The notes below the pieces were generated by a model, which was given only the letters and a program-made list of their open reading frames with translations, made no database searches and was not told the origin of the DNA. Positions 28,138 to 39,700 of a DNA stretch of 64,000 nt are shown here, in pieces. Every line of letters starts with the position of its first letter. Positions within the stretch are counted from its first letter, which is position 1. Position numbers and translations under genes: made by a program. The stretch comes from Nymphaea colorata (Eukaryota; Streptophyta; Magnoliopsida; Nymphaeales; Nymphaeaceae): NCBI RefSeq assembly GCF_008831285.2, contig NC_045141.1, positions 22,782,742 through 22,846,741 on the forward strand. Direction: 5' to 3'.

Positions 28138-28286
28138 ATAATTTTGGCAACGATAAACATTGGAAACTAAATCTGATTTTTGTGGAAAGATTTTATTTTT
28201 CCTTTATCATTAATTTTGATTGATCTTGCGAGAATTCTTTCCTTAAATATCACTAAAACAGTTATATTTCAACTTTATTGTTAATA
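28138..28286 (-). repeat. Additional partial TRIM terminal repeat
   Basis: A third, partial copy of the terminal-repeat sequence (start of the repeat to about the TTGCCAAAAT segment) lies directly outside the 5' terminal repeat. This gives tandem TRIM ends, as seen after recombination between elements. Confidence 0.65.
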
Positions 28287-28389
28287 GAATAAGACAAGAG
28301 TAGCAGAGGTACAAGCACGGTAGCACATATGGGACTTGCTAAGAGATGTATGGAGGAGGCTGAATAGAGAGCTGCTCTCGACTCAGCAG

Positions 28390-28543
28390 TAGGCCTGGGC
28401 TTCGGGCTGGGCCAGCCCGGTTTGGGTTCGCCATTAAGAAAATGGGCCGGATCTGACCGGCCCGTTAATACCGGGCCTCACCTTCCCAACCCAAGGCCCG
28501 GCCCGGCCCATATCCGAGTCGGACGGGTCGGGCCGGGTGGGCC
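28390..28543. mobile_element. GC-rich MITE-like element
   Basis: The sequence is very GC-rich in an AT-rich setting and built of GGGCC/GGCCCG words, with ends TAGGCCTGGGCTTCGGGC and CGGGCCGGGTGGGCCTCGC. The flanks share CTCTC-ACTCA on both sides, a possible but imperfect target duplication. The wording is typical of a hAT-like plant MITE family. The superfamily is inferred. Confidence 0.5.
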
Positions 28544-28706
28544 TCGCTCTCACTCAAGTTCATCCAGAGCCACAATTTCAGGAGAAACTTTGGGTACTTT
28601 AACATTATGTGCACTTTAACAAGTAAAATATTCAATAAAACCATTGGGCAGTCTATCATTGTATTTCAAACCTATAAAAGGGTACTCCATTAGCCTATAA
28701 ACAAAC

Positions 28707-29287
28707 CTGTGCAGTTACTTCTTCCAGCAAATTTAGTGATTCTGCAAGTTCCATTTGCTCCAAAGCAGTTGCTTTCAATGCCTTCATTAATCATTCAAAC
28801 TTGAAAATGAGCAGAATAAAGATTATAAAGTTCAATCATTGTTTTCCTTGGACATTTGGAAAATCCAAGAGATAACAAGCGATACACAGTCTGAAGCTTT
28901 TTAGTAAGAAAAGATCCCTTCAAAACTGAACACAATGATATAGTAGTCATTGAAGGTAGCAGTAGAGCTACGCTAGGCTGGGACAGAGGAGGGGAAGCAA
29001 TAAGCAGAAACTAAAATGTAAATGGTCCATCAATAGAGTTTCAAAAATCAAAGTAAACATCTTAAAAGTTCATCAGCAACCTATAAATGTCCATTTGCAA
29101 ATATGTAATTTCACATAAAAAAGTAAATGTTAATAAGAGTTCCCAGTGCTTGTCTGCAAGCATACATGTGAGTTGAGAGAGAGAGAGAGAGAGAGAGAGC
29201 AACTTAAAGGTTAATTTGAAATGATTACCTCATACAAGACAAATTTGACGGAAGGTTCAATTTTCAGCGCCTCTTCAAGCTCAAACA
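28707..29287 (-). pseudogene. Two consecutive exon-like segments of an unassigned gene
   Basis: The upper segment (29229 to about 29287) encodes FELEEALKIEPSVKFVLYE and ends exactly at a GTAATC donor. The next segment, 28707-28781, is 75 bp between an AG acceptor and a GTTTGT donor. It encodes ALKATALEQMELAES then LNLLEEVTAQ in the same phase. The joint reading is a charged, helix-like sequence. I do not recognise the protein. No start, stop or further exons could be placed with confidence, and the GC-rich MITE lies just downstream. It may be a relic or part of a poorly visible gene. Confidence 0.4.
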
Positions 29288-31100
29288 AGTTCAGTTGCCA
29301 ATGTAGAACACATCATGCCATCAATAATCAATTCAACATTAACTCTGTGCTGCAGGAGTGTGTGTGACTGAGTTTTTTCAAGTTAGTATTGCAGCAAATT
29401 CTAAGCCTACCATTACAAGCTTTGTGAATAGGGGGAACAAACCCCATTTTCCACTAGGTGTTCTTTCACCGTCTTGGGAAGTTCCATATAAATATAATTC
29501 TTAGAATGTTTTTTTTTTTGGGTCAAATCGACAGAGAAGATAGTCAAAAATTGCGATTGTTTCACAATTTAAAACGAGCACCAGAAATTAACAAATCTGC
29601 ATTCTAAATGCACCTAAAACGTCCTTTCACAATTCTATAGATCCAACATAAAACACAGGGGAAATTGGTAAATTACAGGCCGTTAAGTTAGGGATAAAAA
29701 CCAGACCCTCTATTTTTTGCTAAACTAAAACCATCATAATATGTTTATAAAAATTAATTTGATATAAAATATGTTTTATTTTTAGTTGTTTTTACAAACA
29801 ACAAAGATTTTTCCATGGTTAAAATTTGGATGTTATATTAGCCATTCAATTTTATGTTTTAGCAATACATGATTAAATTCAAAAAATAATTAACTTAACG
29901 TATGTTTCTCATCAATTTATTCATGAAACCATAGCAGTAAGTAAGTTTCGCAAAAGAAGGAAAAGTACTCTAATCATTGCATTTAAGCTGGCTTTATCCC
30001 TAACCTAGTAATATAGGACACACAAATTGCTTATGTAGTTACCTAACTAATTTTAATATTAATAAAAAATAACTAATTTGAATAGTTAAAAAAGAACTAT
30101 TAATCCTATATTGTATAATTAAAGAGGCCAATAAAAATCAGTGAACATACAATTTGTTGATATAAATGTTATTTTAATTAAATTTTCCATCAACCCAACT
30201 AATTTTAGCAATAACCTTGGTCTTAAAATCAGCATTAAAATACATTAATTTATTTGTAAAACTCATAAAATTCAAAAATAGGGAAATAATAGCCGCTCCT
30301 ACCCAAACAACAATACTGCTTGATAAAAAAGTTGTTCCCGGTTGACAAATCCAAAATTTATGTGCACGGCTTTAATAATATCAAAAGGTGAGGCATGTTT
30401 TCTGTTATTTTTAACTTTTTATGTGCTGTTCACCAAGACCAAATATTGCACAATTAAAGAATCTCACAGCAACCACATGATCGATATACCTCAGCTTGTG
30501 GTTAAATATTTCTTAACATATTGTTTTAAAAGAATTAATATAAATTTTAATTGACTGAATTTACTCGGTCAATTAAAAGACGCCATTTACTTGGTTGACT
30601 CTTTTACAATTCTTTTAGGATTTTTTTCAAGGATGGTATATAATTACCAAAATTTATCAACGGTGAAATTAAAATGTTTGGAAATGTTAAATAGTAAAAT
30701 TTTATTTTTCAAAAATTCAAGGGACCGTGTCAAACTCAAATTTGCGTTAGGCGATTAAACCGCGGTCCGAATACCAATATGATTAGTAACTAAATCTTAA
30801 TTTCTTTATCAAATCCAACTAAATAAATGAATCCATCTGGTTCACAAAGTAATTAATTTAAGAAAATGTGAAAAATGTTAGACAAACACTTTATCAATGC
30901 TTAGTGGTTATTTAAAGCTTTCAAATTCCACCATGAAGGAACTCTGGGAGATTCTTACCGGCGACGAGGATCTCCTGCGGTGATCAATGGCGGCAGAAAC
31001 AAGAAGCGGTTTGAAATGTACCGCCCACGCGTGTTGGCGCGAAGAGTTTTTGAGACCAACCATGGTGGCAGGCCGCTGTCGGTTGCTCTGACGGAGCCCC
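29288..31100. other. Intergenic AT-rich DNA
   Basis: No gene is recognisable. The region is rich in TTAATT words. A separate (GA)n tract lies just below it at 29176-29199. Confidence 0.4.
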
Positions 31101-31121
31101 AATAAGGAGAAGCAGAAGCAC

Positions 31122-33918
31122 ATGCAGCAATACAAGAGGAGCCTTGTCAGCCTTTCTTTTCCTGCTGGTGCTCGTACTCTCTGTGGCCGTCTTCGATTCC
31201 TACAATGGCAGTGGAACAAGTTCCTCCGAACTCTCTTTCTTTCATCTCTTCCCTGTAACCATGTCTGCCCCCGCTCCCACTGATTCTGCTCCTGCACCCA
31301 TGCCTGTCCCTCACGCTGACTTTGCCCCTGCACCGATGCCTGCGGCTCCCATCGAGTCTGCCCCTGCAACGCCCAACGACACACTTAGCACCGTTTCGAA
31401 TGCTTCGGTGATACAGTAGGAATTCGAACTCAGCTAATTAATCTCTCTTTATCTTCTTTCACTGATCAATTGAAATGACCAGCCAGTTTTTCTGACTGTA
31501 ACTGTCCTTTGTGGCTGCAGAGGAAGAAGAAAGGCAGCGGTGTTGAGACGCGGAGGTGGGAGAAGATGGAGGAGGGTCTTGCCAGGTCGAGGGCGGCCAT
31601 TAGAAGGGGTGTTATGGCGAGAATCTACACTTCTTGAATTCGCCTGAGCTTCGTGCCGAGGGGGAACATCTACCACAATTCTTACGCATTTCATCAGTAA
31701 ATCAACTTTGTATTTGCCTTCTTTTACAGAAAGTAAAAAGAACTAGTGATCAAGCTTCCTAGGAGTTGATCAGTCCTTGATCACTTCAAGAATATTTTAA
31801 CAACGAGCTTATAATTTGTAGATGGCATTTGAATCCTGTTACTGATCAGATGTGAAAATGGTAGTTATTATAGTCATAGATCTAGTTACTGACCAGCCAT
31901 GCCTAGTTTAAACAGGAGCTATATAGAGATGGAGAAGAGGCTGAAGATATGGATCAATAGGGAAGAGGGCTCGCCCATTTTCCATGACGGGGCTAGCATG
32001 GGAGTGTACTCGATTGAGGGCCATTTCATCCAAGAGATGGACAAGCAGAGGCTGCCCTTTATCACCAGTGATACAGAGCAGGCCTTGCTCTACTTCCTCC
32101 CTTTCAGTGTTCAAAGAATGAGAAGGTTTGTCGCATCCAAGGCCGGTGTTGTGGATCTTCACCGAATGTGGGCAGTCATCAGTGACTACATCCAAGTGAT
32201 AGCAAACAAGTACCCATATTGGAACAGCACAAATGGTGCATGTCATTTCATGGTCACCTGCCATGACTGGGTAAGTTAAAATCTCCACCACTTTCCTTCA
32301 GTTTTTATTTACTTCTTCACCCATTATTCGAAGCCATTGTGAAAAGCACATTTGTTGCTCACATCAACTAGCTGTAAATAGTGATTGGAAGCAGCAAGTT
32401 TGCATGTGCTAATTCCAATGCCACATTTGCAAACTATAAAATATTAATATCAAAATCATCCTTGAGTCATGCACTTAATTTAGTTTTAATGACTAACAAC
32501 TCCATCTTTGTCATTGCACTCATAGAGGTGAAAAGGAGGTTAACAATCCACCACCCAAAAAATAAGCCCAAAGGCCCCTCGATTCTCCTTACCTTCGGGC
32601 TTCTAGACTTCTTTAACATCACCTATGGTAATAGTGTTCCCTTCAACTTAGATACAGTGTCACATCACTTATAACACAAATGAAAATCAAACTAGAAACC
32701 TATCTTACACATGCCCTTAACTCTACCAACTATGCACTACCTTATAATGCCATTTAATTGCACTCTTGAGGCCATAAATTTTTAACCAAGATTTGCTTAA
32801 GGTTGTGGGATCAAGAGAACAACACAAGACCTCATCCCTCCACAAATGCAAGACCCTGATAACCTCCTCACAGACTCACCAGCACGAGCATAGTCTCCAG
32901 CTAACTGGGCTACATTAATTAATGTGATCTCAATGAATCCATCCTTCAATCACTTTTCCCAATGCGTATTATGGTTTCTTAACAACAAAAGTATGAGCTG
33001 TCCATCCATTTTTCTAAGGCAGGCCAGGGAAGGCATTATGTGCAGATTCAGATTCAGCTATTATATCAATATTATAGTGGCCTAGGCCTGACTCAAATCA
33101 GTTGTCCAACATGAACATAATGTGATCATAGGTTTATATATATATATATACATGTTGCACTTATTATATTGAATACATTTTATATATCTTGATTTACCAA
33201 GTCTATATCAATATGAATTAGGCACTTTCTGGTCACGTTTAGGCACCGTATTTCACAGTGTTCATCAAAAGTTTTATCAGTGTTGTGCAATGCCAACATC
33301 TCAGAAGGCTTCAATCCAAGAAAGCATGCGTCAGTCCCAGAATTGCACTTCAGGTTTCGTCACCCAAGAGCCGTCAGAACCGCAACTCCACCTTCCTAAA
33401 AAAGGGTGTTAGCATTTTTTGCAGGAGGCAACCATGGATCCGTCAGAAAGTTCCTCTTAGAACAGTGGGATGGCAAGGACCCCCAAATTCAAATCTTTCA
33501 ACGCTTGCCAAGAGGCTAAAGCTACAAGGAGCACATGATGAACGCCAAGTACTGCCTCTGCCCAAGTGGGTATGAAGTCACCAGTCCCAGGCTCACTGAA
33601 TCCATACTAGCTGGTTGTGTGCCAGTACCGATTTCCGATGGCTACGTGCTCCCCTTTAGTGATGTTCTAGATTGGTCTCAGTTTTCAGTTCCAATTCCAG
33701 TTCAAAAGATACCCGAACTTAAAAGAGATTCCGATTAACATTCCTGAACATTCATACTTGAAGTTGCAAGCAGATTCATACTTGAAGTTGCAAGCAAATT
33801 CATACTTGAAGTTGCAAGCAAATGTTATGAAGGTTCAGAAGCACTTTGTGATTAATGACCCTCCCAAGAGGTTTGATTGTCATACATATGTTGATTCATT
33901 CAATATGGCTCAGAAGAC
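31122..33918 (+). pseudogene. GT47 exostosin-type glycosyltransferase pseudogene
   Basis: Exon 1 (to about 31407) encodes a signal-anchor-like segment LSAFLFLLVLVLSVAVF and a Pro/Ala stem. Exon 2 (31521-31696) gives the WEKMEEGLARSRAAIR block, and exon 3 (31916-32270) runs from SYIEMEKRLKIW to MVTCHDW. The last exon (about 33244-33918) holds [53 protein letters not shown] and HSIWLRRLNV. These are the hallmarks, in order, of plant Golgi type II GT47 proteins that act on cell-wall polysaccharides. Lesions: TGA at 31635, frame break near 33405, TAA at 33517, one-base shifts near 33724 and near 33873, and an altered entry into the last exon. Splice sites are still intact, so inactivation looks fairly recent. 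Confidence 0.88.
33751..33822 (+). repeat. In-frame 24-bp x3 tandem repeat in the GT47 pseudogene
   Basis: A 24-bp unit (TTCATACTTGAAGTTGCAAG plus four bases) is present three times in a row, each encoding SYLKLQAN/D. GT47 relatives have one such segment before the final conserved block, so it is a local expansion. Confidence 0.9.
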
Positions 33919-35879
<1,961 letters not shown>

Positions 35880-36136
35880 AGTGTTGCAAAAAACACTTCA
35901 TGTTTTTAAATGTCAGACAGTTTTTTTTTTTTTTATTTTTTTATTTGTTGCAAATTTACTTATTTTTTGACATTTGTGTCACTAGTTTCTCACTTATTTT
36001 ATTTTTTCTTCATTTTTAGTTTTTTTTATTTTAAAAATTTACCGTATTTTTCCTGTATTTTTTTTTCATGTTTGTCTTATTATGCCTGAGAAAAATGTGG
36101 CCATTTAAAACTCTGAAACGTTATTTGTGACTATGC
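35880..36136 (+). repeat. AT-rich interspersed repeat, copy 1
   Basis: The sequence is T-rich, with a conserved right end reading GAGAAAAATGTGGCC, TTAAAACTCTGAAACGTTAT and TTGTGACTATG. Related copies occur at 51753-52130 and 56999-57388. It is probably a degenerate MITE family. Confidence 0.55.
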
Positions 36137-36699
36137 TTATAACACAATTTCACCATGTCCATTTGTTGGATACTATTTAAAACATGTCTAAAGTGTATCT
36201 TTTACGGCACAGTGAGCCTATAAAAATCAAGGCAAGCTGGACGCTTGTATTTCATGTTCAGAACTCTGAGCCTTTCATTCCCTTTTGATTATTTTTATCT
36301 GGTTGCACATTGTGCCCTCTAGCTATCTTATCTGCTCTTATCCTTCAAGTTATGGGTCCAAAACATTCGGTTGCATATCATGCTCTAAATCTTGAATAAC
36401 AAACCTGCTGCTTTATAGTGAATTTAAGATACTTGCTTCCTCTGCTATTGGAGATGAAAAGACATCGTTTGGTATTCACGTACACCCAAAGAGTGACCCC
36501 AACAGGTGAATTGTTCCCTTTTCTTATTCCCTTTTTTATTCTTTTGCATTTTCCAGTTGGTATCAGATTTTAGCTTCCACAGGATATCACATCTTCAAAG
36601 AAAGGATGTAAAATAAGCTCAGAGTACCGAGTAATCCAAACAAGAGGGTTTACTGCATTGGGACTTTTTGAAATCACTAGCTTGTTAATTGTTATCTTT

Positions 36700-37039
36700 C
36701 TCTGTAGGGAGTGGATTCACTGCATTCCCCACTGCAGGTCTGTTTCCCTTATCTGGAAGAAGAAGGAAGATACTGGCATTAAGCTATCCTACAGGCAGTA
36801 AATCCCGTGCAACTCTATCAACAATAATACAAGATACACATAGAACGGCAACGATATCTGGTACTTACAGGACAACCAAGGCCAACCAGAACCAAACTGT
36901 GTAGTTGCTGCGGCCTTAAATTCTCGCACAAATGCATCAAATGAGCCAAAATCTCTTTCAAACAATTCGAGAAGAATCCCAGTAGGAACTCCTACTCCTC
37001 CAGGGTTCATAGATTCCCAGAAGAAATTGTGGTTTCATG
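36700..37039 (-). pseudogene. Chloroplast Fe-superoxide dismutase relic (FSD2-like)
   Basis: The minus-strand exon 37039-36869 encodes [32 protein letters not shown] and [12 protein letters not shown]. It carries the metal-ligand His region and the FGSGW block of Fe/Mn-SODs. The next exon-like segment (36752 to about 36700) reads DKGNRPAVGNAVNPLPTEKD, matching the NAVNP-PTEKD insertion typical of plant FSD2-type proteins. In exon 37039-36869 the codon before NHNFFW is TGA where the family has TGG (Trp). No N-terminal or C-terminal exons (including the DVWEHAYY ligand block) were found nearby. It is therefore read as a broken copy. Confidence 0.75.
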
Positions 37040-38870
37040 CCTGCATACAAATTGGAAAAACTTTGTGTAGCAAACATCTAGCTGCAAATTATAATTTCTT
37101 TGTGTAGGAACGAGATATAAAGAATTCCCCAAGTACCTCCATTTGTTGATGGTTGCACTAGGTCAAGTTGGCCCACTCTGGCCCGGAGATCGCGGCCATG
37201 TGCCTGACTTTCGTGGCGCGTAGGTCCCAACCTCACGGAGAAGGCTCTCCGTCTTTTTGCTTCCTAATGATATTTTTATTTCGATATACCAACTTGGGTA
37301 GTCCATGAAAATTCAATTCATCAACCCAAAAAAAAAAAAAAAAAACTTCTGCCAAGTACGTCGGGTGGTGGGTGCCGACAACTCACTCTAATTTCTGAAT
37401 TTTTTTTACATGAGACAGCTATGACCCATATTAAAAATATGAAAATGAGAGGAACTTTTCAAGTTTTTAGGGACAAAACACTTGATGGACGTATACGTCG
37501 GTGGAGTGCCAATGTTTCTTAGTAGTCGGACCTTGTAATTGAATAGTTTTCAGGGGCGGAGTCAGGATTTTTTCTGAGATCGAGTCAAGACGATTTACTG
37601 ATTGGGTCAGGATTGGGCCAAGAAGAGCGACAAGGAGCAACTGGTCGAACCAAACTAAAAAATTTTGATTTTTTCAATGTAAATATTTTTTTTTTCTTGA
37701 GCTTACCCGGATCATGACCCAGGCGCCCCCCTGTGCACATCGGTTAATGGTTGTTAAGTTGATCACACTACACCCTGATATCGACGCAATCCAGCTCTTT
37801 AAAGCAAAGCATGGTTGTCAAATTCTCCTCCCACTTCAACGATAATGGTAGGAACGTCTTAAAAGACCGTAAATATGGACGTCCATCAGTCTTCCTCCTC
37901 CAGGCACTAAAATTTTGTAGTCGGTGGTTAGGTATCGGTGAGAATTGAAGTGAAGCATGTGGGGTCCCTTGGCTAGGTCTATCCCATTGGCCCTAGACTT
38001 GGTAGGACTCTTGGTGGGCTACGCTGGGTCCAGGGGTGATATGTTTCCAAGTCATCTGCCGGACCCAATAACTTCCAAAGTCGTCAGATGTAGTGTGAAA
38101 GGAAGAAAGCTTTATCCGGCCGCTTCTCTGCCGAGCTTGTCATGTTTGGGAAGAAGAGTCCCTCGAGTCACATGCCGGCCAACAGCACGCCATTGTCGGC
38201 ACACCGCCAGCCATATATACAAAAAGATTATTTAAGTGAGAAAACAACTAGTTTAATATATGCTTGCCATCAAATCACTTTACTAATTTAATATATCTAT
38301 AAGGCTTTATTATATCTATAAGGCTATATTTCAAAAAAAATGTCTTAATAATAGGTATGAACTTTGTCTCTTACACAAAATGGTTTGGTTTTTACCTACT
38401 TTCCATATATACATGCACACAATCACACACACAAACACAAAGCTATAAAAAAGAAGCGAAGACACCTCCAAATCCAAATTGGAGTCATTCGAAGAAGATT
38501 TCGAGTTAACATTCATCTTTTTCTATATCTCCCTTCAACTTTTTTTTTTTTTTTTACCGCAGCTTTAAAAGAGAAGTTAGAAAGCAACCTCTCAAGGCTG
38601 GTGGACCAGACAGGAGATTGGCCTTTTTTTTCTTTTCTTGGAGTCTAAATCATGGACAGAATGGTAAGTGAGGTGCATGTTTCTTTGCTAAGGCAGAATA
38701 AATGCGCTTGCACGTATATGGAAATATATTATATTCTTGGTCCACATTCCGGAACACATGCAGCTATAGTTCTCTTCTTAATAATCAACCAAAATGTGAA
38801 TCCCTCGTTCTTACTTTTCTTTCACGGCCTTACCACCGCAATCGTGGGCATAATTTCCTACACCCACTTC
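37040..38870. other. Intergenic DNA between SOD relic and PMEI gene
   Basis: No convincing gene. It holds a poly-A run near 37330, a MITE-like element at 37549-37735 and T-rich stretches. The PMEI promoter is expected in the last few hundred bases. Confidence 0.35.
37549..37735. mobile_element. Small MITE-like element (GGGGCGGAG ends)
   Basis: The left end is CAGGGGCGGAGTCAGG. The right end, read as complement, is GCACAGGGGGGCGCCTGGG. These resemble a widespread plant repeat with GGGGCGGAGCCAGG termini. There is no unambiguous target-site duplication. Confidence 0.45.
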
Positions 38871-38878
38871 TATAAAAG
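38871..38878 (+). promoter_or_regulatory. TATA box of the PMEI gene
   Basis: TATAAAAG lies 77 bp before the ATG, so transcription should start near 38900 and give a 5' leader of about 45 bases. Confidence 0.75.
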
Positions 38879-38947
38879 CCACAGACTCTTCCTTCGTCTC
38901 ATTGAGAAACACAGCCCTGAGCTCTGAAGTCTGAAACACTTCCGACG

Positions 38948-39535
38948 ATGGAAGCAAGAAGCCTTCTCCTTGCTCTTCTCCTGGTTCTGGTCGCATCTTC
39001 ATCTGCCTACCCAACATCATCCATCGCATTCATCAAGTCGTCTTGCTCGGCGACGCGCTTCCCGGACCTCTGCGAGAAGACCCTCTCCTCCTACGCCTCC
39101 GATGTGCAGCAAAATCCGCGGTACCTGGCTCAGGCTGCACTCTCGACCAGCCTGACCCGGGCTCGGTCCGCCGCAGACTTCGTCACGAAGCTCTCCCTGC
39201 ACCCGATCGCGCCGGGCGCAAGTTTGTCTCACCGGGAGAAGGGCGCGATCAAGGACTGCATCTCTACGCTGACCGACTCGGTCTACCAGCTGGGTCAGTC
39301 CATAGACGAGGTGAAGCACCTGAGCCGGAGCGAGTACCTGTTTCACGTCAGTAATGTGCAGACCTGGGTTAGTGCGGCTCTGACCGACCAGAATACTTGC
39401 ATGGACGGGTTCTCCGGCTTGGGCCTGAGAGTGAGCAGAGTTAGGGCGTTGGTGAGGAGGGAGATTGTGGGTGTCGCCCAAATGACTAGCAACGCGCTGG
39501 CCCTTGTCAATAAGCTTGCCCCTGGTCATGTGTAA
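38948..39535 (+). CDS. Pectin methylesterase inhibitor (PMEI) domain protein
   Basis: This complete intronless gene of 195 residues is the usual size for the family. Residues 1-20 form a hydrophobic signal peptide (MEARSLLLALLLVLVASSSA), so the product is secreted to the cell wall. The mature part has the four conserved cysteines that form two disulfides: C33 and C42 (SSCSATRFPDLCEKTL), then C104 (KDCISTL) and C151 (QNTCMDGF), in an all-helical bundle. PMEIs bind pectin methylesterases 1:1 and limit pectin de-esterification. Some members of this 21-kDa-like clade inhibit invertase instead, and sequence alone cannot decide. It is clearly more GC-rich, especially at third codon positions, than its flanks, which is common in single-exon genes of some plant lineages. 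The first ATG after a TATA box was chosen as the start. Confidence 0.95.
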   Translation: MEARSLLLALLLVLVASSSAYPTSSIAFIKSSCSATRFPDLCEKTLSSYASDVQQNPRYLAQAALSTSLTRARSAADFVTKLSLHPIAPGASLSHREKGAIKDCISTLTDSVYQLGQSIDEVKHLSRSEYLFHVSNVQTWVSAALTDQNTCMDGFSGLGLRVSRVRALVRREIVGVAQMTSNALALVNKLAPGHV

Positions 39536-39700
39536 GGGCTCGTGGGCTTTGGGGGGTTTTTGTTTGCGCCTCCCCTTAATATAAATATAGGTAAGGAAGA
39601 AGATGGTGGTCACTGTGTGGGAGTTTCTGTAGCATGTAAATGTAGGAGATCATGCATGTAATGTATGATTTCATCTTAATGAAATGTAGTTTGCATATAA
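39536..39700 (+). other. 3' UTR and polyadenylation region of the PMEI gene
   Basis: It is AT-rich, with TAATATAAATATAGG near 39577 and TTAATGAAATG near 39676 as likely near- and far-upstream polyadenylation elements. Confidence 0.5.

Noticed and set aside
29229-29350. Possible heavy-metal-associated domain (IIDGMMCSTLATEL) on the minus strand
   Set aside because: Only one cysteine is present and the frame is interrupted and out of phase with the exon-like segment next to it. Treated as coincidence.
30908-31384. 158-codon minus-strand Gln/Trp-rich open frame
   Set aside because: It is antisense to exon 1 of the GT47 pseudogene and reflects its Pro/Ala repeat codons.
39017-39613. 198-codon minus-strand open frame
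   Set aside because: It is a mirror of the GC-rich PMEI coding region. The plus frame has signal peptide, four cysteines and start context.
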